This document shows positions 16,773-23,845 of a DNA stretch of 64,000 nucleotides, one piece after another. Within the stretch, counting starts at the first letter, position 1. Each line of letters opens with the position of its first letter. The stretch comes from Sphingomonas sp. R647 (GTDB lineage: Bacteria; Pseudomonadota; Alphaproteobacteria; Sphingomonadales; Sphingomonadaceae). The notes under the pieces are model-generated. The model was not told the DNA's origin and did not search any database. It saw only the letters and a program-made list of their open reading frames with translations. The position numbers and the translations under genes were made by a program. The stretch is from NCBI RefSeq assembly GCF_020177055.1, contig NZ_JAIQXT010000005.1, positions 372,001-436,000 on the forward strand, given 5' to 3'.

Positions 16773-18470
16773 TTGGGCGAGCGCATCGCGATCGTCGGTG
16801 CCGGTGCCACCGGCACCTATGTGCTGGATGCCCTGCTCCGCAGCGGGGTGGCACACGCGATTGTTGTGTTTGAGGTCAGCAACGCTCTGGGGCCGGGTTT
16901 CGCCTATGCCGAGCATCTCAACGAGGCGCACGCCCTCTCCAACATCGCCGGGATCGAAATCCCGCCACTGATCGAGAGCGTCAACGCGTGGGCATTGCGG
17001 CAGCCTTCCGCCAAGCTCGATGCCTGGGGCATCCGCGCCTCCGCCGGCGACAATCGCGCCTTTTTCCCCCGGGTCGCGCTGGGCGCCTGGCTGGCGGATC
17101 AGTTCGCCATGATCGTCGCCCGCAGCCCGGTACCTGTTTCCGTGCAGCGGCAAGTGGAAGTTGTCGATGTGATAGCGATGCCGCAGGGTTGCCGGGTCGA
17201 CTGGCGTGGCACTGACGGTCACATCGTCCAGGACCATTTCGACCGGGTGATCGTGGCGACGGGCTATGGCCCGATCGCGACGGATGCGGCGGCGACCGAC
17301 GGGCACAACGAGAAGGCTCCTGCAGCCTTGGGAGGGGGTCAGCGGACCGAACGCTTTGCTGTGCTGGGCTCGTCCCTGTCGGCGATCGACGTGGTGACCG
17401 CGATTGCTACGGCTCGCGGCACGTTCGTCCCGCGCGGTGGTACATTGACCTATGTGGCCGAAACCCCGTGGCACGCGACCTTGCTCAGCCGGAACGGCCT
17501 GTTGCCGGAAGCGGACTATTGGTTCCCCCACCCGCTCCCTACACTGAACGGGTTCACGCCGGAGACTGCGGCCGCAACGACGCGGGGGGACGACGGCGAC
17601 CTGGACAGGCTGTTCGACCAATTCGTCGCGGTGCTTAGGGACGGAGCGCCGGATTGGGCGGCGCGGCTCGGTCTTGCGGACGCCACTGCGGATGATTTCG
17701 CGGATCGCTACTTCGCCGCACGCCATTCAGCCAATGCTTGGGCCTATGCCCGCCAAAATCTTGCCGACGCCCGGAACGGGCATGAGCATCAAGATACGCC
17801 CTTCTGGCGCATCGCGATCCTCAAAGCGCACGAGGTGTTTGCTAGCGTGCTCCCGTCGCTGTCGAAGGTGGATCTCGCCCGCTTTCATCGGGGGCTGAAG
17901 CGCGTCTTTACCGACAACTATGCCGCGGTTCCACATCTCTCGATCGAACGGCTTCTCGCTTTACATGACGCCGGCTACCTCGACGCCCACGCGCTCGGCG
18001 AAGCGTATAACATAGTATCCCAGCCGGATGGCACCTGCTTGGTGGCGTCTCCGAATTGGGCCGTAACGTTCGACGAACTGCTCGACGCCCGCGGAACCCA
18101 GACGGCCGCCATGAACCACTTCCCGTTTCCCACTCTCCGCCTTCAGCTTTGCGCCAGTGCAATAGAAGCCGACCAGGCGTGGAGCAGCGGCCTCAATCCA
18201 GCAGGCGACCTCACGATGCGTGAGCAGGACCGATCGTTGGAGCGCGTGCATCTTTGCGCGCTACCCTTTTTGCTGGGCAATCGGCCGTTCGTGCAAGGGC
18301 TCGTGGAGTGCGCAGGGATGGCGGCGGCGATCAGTCGTGCGATCGAGGAAGGCCGCGCCACGACCTTCACAGATCAGATGTCCGCTGCGGAGCTACTGGA
18401 TGTCCTGGAAAGGCCCAGCGTCATCCTCCCGGACGGAGCGGTGCTCCCGCTGGCCGGTTCGAAGCGATGA
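16773..18470 (+). CDS. FAD/NAD(P)-binding protein, COG4529-like, 565 aa
   Basis: Flavoprotein of the FAD-NAD(P)-binding (HI0933-unlike, COG4529) type. It opens with IAIVGAGATGTYVLDAL, a dinucleotide-binding glycine motif, then GPGFAYAEHLNEAHALSNI, as in this family. A second Rossmann-like part has VIVATGYGP and FAVLGSSLSAIDVV. No ATG stands in the frame near the start; the open frame runs far upstream with unnatural composition, so I take the TTG at 16773, five codons before the glycine motif. Substrate and partner unknown. Confidence 0.75.
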   Translation: MGERIAIVGAGATGTYVLDALLRSGVAHAIVVFEVSNALGPGFAYAEHLNEAHALSNIAGIEIPPLIESVNAWALRQPSAKLDAWGIRASAGDNRAFFPRVALGAWLADQFAMIVARSPVPVSVQRQVEVVDVIAMPQGCRVDWRGTDGHIVQDHFDRVIVATGYGPIATDAAATDGHNEKAPAALGGGQRTERFAVLGSSLSAIDVVTAIATARGTFVPRGGTLTYVAETPWHATLLSRNGLLPEADYWFPHPLPTLNGFTPETAAATTRGDDGDLDRLFDQFVAVLRDGAPDWAARLGLADATADDFADRYFAARHSANAWAYARQNLADARNGHEHQDTPFWRIAILKAHEVFASVLPSLSKVDLARFHRGLKRVFTDNYAAVPHLSIERLLALHDAGYLDAHALGEAYNIVSQPDGTCLVASPNWAVTFDELLDARGTQTAAMNHFPFPTLRLQLCASAIEADQAWSSGLNPAGDLTMREQDRSLERVHLCALPFLLGNRPFVQGLVECAGMAAAISRAIEEGRATTFTDQMSAAELLDVLERPSVILPDGAVLPLAGSKR

Positions 18471-18474
18471 AGAC

Positions 18475-18513
18475 GGCGCGGTCCCGGCATTTGACGAACG
18501 CTGGGACCGCGCC
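18475..18513. terminator. Strong hairpin between convergent genes
   Basis: GGCGCGGTCCC (18475-18485) pairs perfectly with GGGACCGCGCC (18503-18513) around a 17-base loop, just after the FAD-protein stop and before the sigma gene stop. It has no long U tract, so it may act as a weak two-way terminator or RNA end-protector. Confidence 0.6.
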
Positions 18514-18550
18514 CTTCCGAGGCACGTGGAGATCATACTGCCGCGCTCGG

Positions 18551-19213
18551 TCAGGCCGCGAAACGAAGCGGTGCCGCCTGTGCCGGGCGTGCCGTAAGAG
18601 CATAGCGCGCCTGGATGGCATTCAGCGACGACAGCAGACTGAGCACCGCACCCTCGGTGCATGCGAAATCCTGGCGCTTGGTGTTGAGGACGCCTTCGGT
18701 CATCAGCGTCTCGAGCGCAGCACGCGCCCGCGACACACGGCTTTTGACCGTGCCCAGCATCACGCCGGTAACTTCGGCGACTTCCTCATAGGACATGCCT
18801 GCCGCGGCGACCAGGATGATCGCCTCGCGCTGGTCGGAGGATATCTGCTGGAGCGCCCGCATCAGGTCGCGAAGCTCCACTACCTTGTCCTGGATGGCCG
18901 GTGCGGCCAGCACGCGATCCGCGACGACGTCATCCCACTCACCCACGAAGCGCTTGCGCCGCGTCTGGCTAAAATAAAGGTTCCGCAAAATGGTGAAGGT
19001 CCACGCCTTGAAATTCGTGCCGCCCTGAAACCGGCTACGCGCGGCCCATGCCTTAAGCATGGTCTCCTGGACGAGATCGTCGGCAGTATCGGGGTTGCCG
19101 CTGAGCCCCCGTCCGAAAGCGCGAAGGTGCGGAATGACCTTCTGAAGCTGATCCTTGAAGTCTTCGTCGCTAAGCGCGGCAGCGCTTGAAACGCTGGGTT
19201 CAGCGTTATGCAT
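18551..19213 (-). CDS. ecfG: EcfG-type (ECF15) sigma factor, 220 aa
   Basis: RNA polymerase sigma factor of the alphaproteobacterial general stress response. Region 2 has DDLVQETMLKAWAARSRFQGG and FKAWTFTILRNLYFSQ (shown in parts), and region 4 has ISSDQREAIILVAAAGMSYEE followed by GTVKSRVSRARAALE. The C-terminal extension of about 45 residues beyond region 4 is longer than usual. The start is ATG 19213 with GGAGGT before it. It is preceded by a GGAAC-N16-CGTT promoter, the EcfG consensus, so it should amplify its own expression. The usual neighbours nepR and phyR are absent here. Confidence 0.88.
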   Translation of the reverse strand: MHNAEPSVSSAAALSDEDFKDQLQKVIPHLRAFGRGLSGNPDTADDLVQETMLKAWAARSRFQGGTNFKAWTFTILRNLYFSQTRRKRFVGEWDDVVADRVLAAPAIQDKVVELRDLMRALQQISSDQREAIILVAAAGMSYEEVAEVTGVMLGTVKSRVSRARAALETLMTEGVLNTKRQDFACTEGAVLSLLSSLNAIQARYALTARPAQAAPLRFAA

Positions 19214-19247
19214 TGTTACCTCCACCCGGTATCACGTTCCCTATAGA

Positions 19248-19272
19248 AACGTTTCGCTAGGGAAACTGTTCC
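19248..19272 (-). promoter_or_regulatory. EcfG-type promoter upstream of ecfG
   Basis: On the minus strand GGAAC (19272-19268) and CGTT (19251-19248) are separated by exactly 16 bases, the published EcfG -35/-10 consensus. It lies about 35 bases before the sigma gene start. Confidence 0.8.
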
Positions 19273-19540
19273 ACCCGCGACACATCCTCGCAGCCATTTA
19301 CTTCGGCGGCGGTTATCTGAGCGCCCGTCAGACGCAAAGATTGGTCGTCATAGCTGTGTGTGGTCCGCAGGCCCCTAGACCTTTCAGGAAGAGTCTCGAT
19401 TCGAGTTCGTTCCACATAACCGCACATCATGGGCCGACAGCTGATCCGGCTATTGGCTCGCCCGAACGTCAGCTTCCGCCATTCCTCAATCTGAAACCAG
19501 ACAGGCAGAAGTCAGCCCAGTTCCTTCCGCAGACAACCAG
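19273..19540. other. Gene-free gap between ecfG promoter and the defence-like operon
   Basis: Nothing coding was seen. This is the 3' end of the four-gene operon on the minus strand and the upstream side of ecfG. No hairpin with U tract was found for the operon. Confidence 0.4.
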
Positions 19541-20719
19541 TCAGATGACGGTCTCCGGAACCAGGCTTGCTGTTTGCCGATCGAATTTCATGCCTGTCAG
19601 CGTACCATTCTCGATCCGCTGCACGATTTCGTCGATCACCGGCAGCGGGACCAAGAACCATTCCCGCGGCCTGAACGGCTTTCCGAAACGGTCGGTGAGT
19701 TCCGCATCGAAGCGGACGCTGTCGAGAACGCGGTGGATCAGGCGTTCGAGTTTTGGGCGGTCGACGTCGAGCAGCTTGTAGGTCGCGATGACATCGACCT
19801 CGGCAAGCAGGAAGGTGGGATCGTCGATCGCGCCGGCAATGCGGCGCTCGACTGAGCCTCCGGTGATGCCGATCTTGTGGACCAGATCGCGGTGCGCGGC
19901 GATCGTCGAATGGGTTGAGCGGCTACGCAGGACGTACAGCGTGCCGGTTTCGAGATAATCGCCGTCCGGCTCGATCTCGGGCGCGTCGAACAGCGGACCG
20001 GCGGTGGGCTCAGTAACGCGACGACCGCCTTCGTCCTTGTATAGCGCGCGCTGGAGTGACCAGCGGAGCAGATCACTCTCGGTGCCGTTCGAATAGATCA
20101 CGCGCAGCCGCGCGTCGTTCTGACCATTCGCCGCCTTGATCGGTTCGCCGATGATTTCAGCGACATAGGCGAGCTGACCGCGCAGGATGAAGAAATCGGT
20201 GACATCGATGCTGGCGTCGCGACCGAAGCGCCGCGTTGTGCGGATGCCCTTCTCGAGTTCCGCCTGGACCTGATCGAACAGCGGCTTGAAGCGGTCGAAA
20301 TCTTCGCAGCGTTGCGCGGTGGCGATCTCCTCCGCCGCCTTGCGTTCGGTGGCGGAGCGGACGTTGCGGAGTTGGGTGATGTCGTCGTCGGGCGTCGCGT
20401 CGACACCGAGTTCGGCGAGCAGCGCGTCGTCGTCGAGCGGTGCGTCGCCCGCATCGCCATCGAGCAGCCCGTGCGTGTCCATCTCCGCCAGCAGCGCGCG
20501 GCATTCGGGCAGCGCGCGCAGCCGGTCGAGCCGGACGGCGTAGAGCCGTTCGAAAATGTCGTGCCCCTCGCCATGCTGGGGCGCGCGGCCATGTTCCTCG
20601 CGGAACTTCACGATATCCTCGAACCCGGCGATGATCAGCTCTTCGCGCGGCGTGCGCGCGCGGACCTGTTTGGGCGCGAGGTCGATGCCCAGTTCGGCCA
20701 GCAGTTCGTCGTCGGTCAT
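19541..20719 (-). CDS. GIY-YIG-like (MUG113/T5orf172) nuclease-domain protein, 392 aa
   Basis: Last gene of a four-gene operon. The C-terminal third carries a GIY-YIG-type domain of the MUG113/T5orf172 group: TLYVLRSRS stands for the GIY strand and HKIGITGGSVERRI for the YIG strand and following Arg, with KLERLIHRVLDSVRF after it. The N-terminal 200 residues are acidic and helical (TDDELLAELGIDL appears twice in similar form, as DDDALLAELGVD), suggesting a repeated interaction helix. ATG 20719 is one base beyond the helicase stop. Its role as a nuclease is inferred; the domain may bind DNA only. Confidence 0.75.
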   Translation of the reverse strand: MTDDELLAELGIDLAPKQVRARTPREELIIAGFEDIVKFREEHGRAPQHGEGHDIFERLYAVRLDRLRALPECRALLAEMDTHGLLDGDAGDAPLDDDALLAELGVDATPDDDITQLRNVRSATERKAAEEIATAQRCEDFDRFKPLFDQVQAELEKGIRTTRRFGRDASIDVTDFFILRGQLAYVAEIIGEPIKAANGQNDARLRVIYSNGTESDLLRWSLQRALYKDEGGRRVTEPTAGPLFDAPEIEPDGDYLETGTLYVLRSRSTHSTIAAHRDLVHKIGITGGSVERRIAGAIDDPTFLLAEVDVIATYKLLDVDRPKLERLIHRVLDSVRFDAELTDRFGKPFRPREWFLVPLPVIDEIVQRIENGTLTGMKFDRQTASLVPETVI

Positions 20720-20720
20720 G

Positions 20721-22793
20721 TCAGCCACTGGCGGCAGCCTTTGCCCGATAGCGCGCGAAGGCCGCAACGCCCTCCGCCAGCTGGCGCTCCCACGGGTCCT
20801 GTGACGTCACCTCGGGCGCGCGACCGCGTTCACGCTTCCACTGCACCGCGCGGACGGCATAGGCGCGCGCCTCCTCCTCGCTCAGCGTCACCTTGCGTCC
20901 GGTGATCGCCGCCTGCACTTGGCGCAACGTATTTTCGTTCATCGCGCGCGACAGGATCGCGTAGGCGGCGTCGAACGGGTTGATGCGGTCGATCAGGTCG
21001 ATGTCGAGATCGCGCACATTCATGAACTTGCGCACCCCGTCGACGAAGGAGGTATTCGCCTTCAGCTCGCCCGATCCGTCGTCGGTGGCGCTGTCAGCGA
21101 CGATCTTTGCCGCCTGTTGCGTCACGTTGAGCGCGGCGATGGCGTGCTGGCGGATCGCCTCCTGATCGTCCTCGCTCAGCTCCGGGTAGCGGTCGCGCAC
21201 GATCTTGCCCATCCGCACCACCGTCAGCTCTTCGGGCACCACTTCGGGGTCGAACAGCCCGCGCTCGATCGCCTGCTTGTCCTGAATGAAGCTGGTGATG
21301 ACCTCGTTGATGTCTTCGGCACAGATGCGCTTGGCTTCCTTCGAGCTGGGCAGGAGCAGGTCCTTCAGCTCGAAATGAAACTGCCCGCGCTCCTCGTTGA
21401 AGCCGACATTGGTGCGTCCTTCCTGATAGCCGCCGGGACCGTAATCGAACCCTTCCTTCGGCCCGACATCCTTGGGCGTGAAGTCGAACCGGGGGGCGAG
21501 CACCTGTTCCATCAACAGGCTTGCGGCGATCGCCTTGAGCGTATCGTTGACCGCTTCGGCCACCACATCGTCCGCCGCAGCCGGCTCCGCGATCAGGTTG
21601 GTGAAGCGCGCCACGGTCTTGCCTGGCGCGTCGCGGGTGGCGCGACCGATGATCTGGATGATCTCGGTCAGACTTGAGCGATAGCCAACGGTCAGCGCAT
21701 GTTCGCACCAGATCCAGTCGAACCCCTCCTTCGCCATCCCCAGTGCGATGATGATGTCGACATGGTCGCGGTTCGCGCGCGCCTCAGGGCTCTTCAGCGC
21801 CGCAGCCACCCGGTCGCGCTTGGCGGGGTCGTCATCGACCAGATCGGCGACCTTGATCGTCCGCCCATCGGCTGTTTCGATCAGGTGAAAGCCCGTCGCC
21901 GGATCGGTGCCGCGCCAGGTGCCGAGGTGATCCATGATCTCCTCAACCTCGCGATGCTTGTCCTTGGTGCTTTCGCGGCTGTTGACGCTGGGGATATGGA
22001 CGATCGTATTGACCGCCGGGTCGAGCAGGTCGTTGATCTTGTCGATGTAGCGCCCGGTGTAGAAGCTGTAGGCGATGTCGAGCGTCTTGAGCCAGGTATA
22101 GCCGTTGAGCTGCTCATAATAGGTGTAGGTGACGGTGGTGAACTTGCCCTCATCCTCGGGCGACAGCACCGCCGCCGCGTCGCCCCGGAAATAGCTGCCG
22201 GTCATCGCGACCAGATGCACCTTGTCCCGCGCGATCAGCTGGCCGAGCTGTGCGCCCAGCCGGTTGTCGGGATTGGCAGAGACATGGTGGAATTCGTCCA
22301 CCGCGATCAGGCGATCGTCGAACGCTGCGATCCCAAGCTCATCCACCGCAAAGCGGAAGGTGGCGTGGGTACAGACCAGCACCCGGTCCGCGCTCGCCAG
22401 AAATTCGCCGACCGCCTTCACCTTGGATTTGGCGACCTTCACATCATCGGCGCCGGGCGTGTTGCACAGGTTCCAGTGCGGGCGGACCACCCAATCGGCC
22501 CAGAAGCCATGCTTGCTCAGCGGCTCATCGGCAAAGCTGCCGCCGATCGATCGTTCGGGGACGACGATGATCGCCTGCTTGACGCCCTGGTTCTCCAGCT
22601 TGTCGAGCGCGATGAACATCAGCGCGCGCGACTTGCCCGAGGCCGGGGGCGATTTGATGAGCAGATACTGCTCGCCCCGATGGGCATAGGCGCGCGCCTG
22701 CATCGGGCGCATGCCGAGTTCGTTGGCGCTGGCCGATGCGCCGGTGTGGGCGGTGACCAGCCGGACGGCTGGGATCGGGCGATTGTCGGTCAT
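20721..22793 (-). CDS. DEAD/DEAH-box superfamily 2 helicase, 690 aa
   Basis: ATP-dependent DNA helicase or translocase. Visible motifs: MRPMQARA near residue 28, Walker A PPASGKS with Lys at about residue 54, motif II DEFH (AVDEFHHVS), motif III-like AMTGSYF, and motif VI QIIGRATRD. The C-terminal 250 residues have no known motif. It overlaps the nuclease gene by ATGA and is followed by the GIY-YIG gene after one base, so the proteins are made together. It resembles helicase subunits of restriction or DISARM-like systems but has no fused nuclease. Confidence 0.85.
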   Translation of the reverse strand: MTDNRPIPAVRLVTAHTGASASANELGMRPMQARAYAHRGEQYLLIKSPPASGKSRALMFIALDKLENQGVKQAIIVVPERSIGGSFADEPLSKHGFWADWVVRPHWNLCNTPGADDVKVAKSKVKAVGEFLASADRVLVCTHATFRFAVDELGIAAFDDRLIAVDEFHHVSANPDNRLGAQLGQLIARDKVHLVAMTGSYFRGDAAAVLSPEDEGKFTTVTYTYYEQLNGYTWLKTLDIAYSFYTGRYIDKINDLLDPAVNTIVHIPSVNSRESTKDKHREVEEIMDHLGTWRGTDPATGFHLIETADGRTIKVADLVDDDPAKRDRVAAALKSPEARANRDHVDIIIALGMAKEGFDWIWCEHALTVGYRSSLTEIIQIIGRATRDAPGKTVARFTNLIAEPAAADDVVAEAVNDTLKAIAASLLMEQVLAPRFDFTPKDVGPKEGFDYGPGGYQEGRTNVGFNEERGQFHFELKDLLLPSSKEAKRICAEDINEVITSFIQDKQAIERGLFDPEVVPEELTVVRMGKIVRDRYPELSEDDQEAIRQHAIAALNVTQQAAKIVADSATDDGSGELKANTSFVDGVRKFMNVRDLDIDLIDRINPFDAAYAILSRAMNENTLRQVQAAITGRKVTLSEEEARAYAVRAVQWKRERGRAPEVTSQDPWERQLAEGVAAFARYRAKAAASG

Positions 22794-23845
22794 TCACTGT
22801 CCTCACGCGCCACGCCAAATTCCTGGCGCAGGAAATCAGCGGTCTGCTGGTCATAGATTTTGCACGCGATCGCCTGATTGGCGAAGATGCCCTGATAGGT
22901 CTTCGCCTCGGCACGATCGAAGGTCCGCAGCCATTCTACCCCGACGACATAGGCAGCGCGATCGGGATCATCGGCAAACTGGGTGAGATACCGAACGGGC
23001 AGCACATCCGTCAGCACCCGCCCATCCGCGAGCACATAATCGCTCGCCAGCATCTTCGCCGTCGTTACCCGGCCACAGCCCAGATAGCCGGTCTTCTTCT
23101 GATAATAGAAGATCGGCGCACCCACTTCGAGCCGGTCGAGCTGATTGGTGTAGTGCCGCCCGCCATCGGCGGTGAAGAAGCCGTATCGGCGCAGTTCCTC
23201 CCACGGACGATCCTCTTCGGCACCGCCGGTGATATAGTAGAGGCCGGACCACGGCGCCCGCGCCTTTTTGACCGCGCGATCCTTTACCTCTTCCTGGTCG
23301 AGCAGGCTGTCGGTGGTCAGCCACTCATGCCCCTCGGCGCCAAAGATATTGAAGAAGCTGGCGTTGATCCCGACGTCATGCTCTTCGGACAGATATTCGA
23401 TGATCCGCTTGGTCGCTTCGTCCACCTCGCTCGCCACGACGATCATCTGGTGGGATGCGTTGAGCGTCTCCGGTACGGCCTTGCCATAGCGGTCGCGATA
23501 CAGGTCGGGCAGAGCGCGTCCGGTCACCGCGCGGGTCAGCTCATGCACGTCCTTCGTCGTCAGGTGCCGCACCCAGGATGCATAATCCAGCACTTGGCCG
23601 ACGATGTCGCGCGGCGATCGATCCCGCTTCAGCTCGATGATGATCAGATTGCCGTCTTCGTCCATCGCCAGCAGGTCGATCCGCTTGCCATGATCGGTGG
23701 CGACCTGTCGCCCGATGATGATGCCATCGACGCCGACCAGGCTGAGGTCACGCGCCACCCAATCCTCGATCCGGCTTTCCAGGTCGAGCGGCTTGCGGCG
23801 GCTCTCGATCAGCCCCTGATCGGAAATGCGGAACAACCGGGTCAT
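22790..23845 (-). CDS. NucS-like PD-(D/E)XK nuclease, 351 aa
   Basis: Predicted endonuclease. The catalytic core reads RIDLLAMDEDGN, then IIIELK, giving Asp57, Glu71 and Lys73, with Glu27 upstream, the layout of the DUF91/NucS nuclease domain. It is followed by VGQVLDYASWV, also typical. The C-terminal half (about residues 190-351) has WSGLYYITGGAEED and YLGCGRV, which may form a beta-rich DNA- or base-binding domain. It overlaps both neighbours by four bases (ATGA), so it is co-translated with the methyltransferase before it and the helicase after it. Confidence 0.8.
   Translation of the reverse strand: MTRLFRISDQGLIESRRKPLDLESRIEDWVARDLSLVGVDGIIIGRQVATDHGKRIDLLAMDEDGNLIIIELKRDRSPRDIVGQVLDYASWVRHLTTKDVHELTRAVTGRALPDLYRDRYGKAVPETLNASHQMIVVASEVDEATKRIIEYLSEEHDVGINASFFNIFGAEGHEWLTTDSLLDQEEVKDRAVKKARAPWSGLYYITGGAEEDRPWEELRRYGFFTADGGRHYTNQLDRLEVGAPIFYYQKKTGYLGCGRVTTAKMLASDYVLADGRVLTDVLPVRYLTQFADDPDRAAYVVGVEWLRTFDRAEAKTYQGIFANQAIACKIYDQQTADFLRQEFGVAREDSE

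Noticed and set aside
16768..16971. ATG frame overlapping the FAD protein start
   Set aside because: Different frame, Ser/Pro-rich product without domain; the dinucleotide motif is in the TTG frame.
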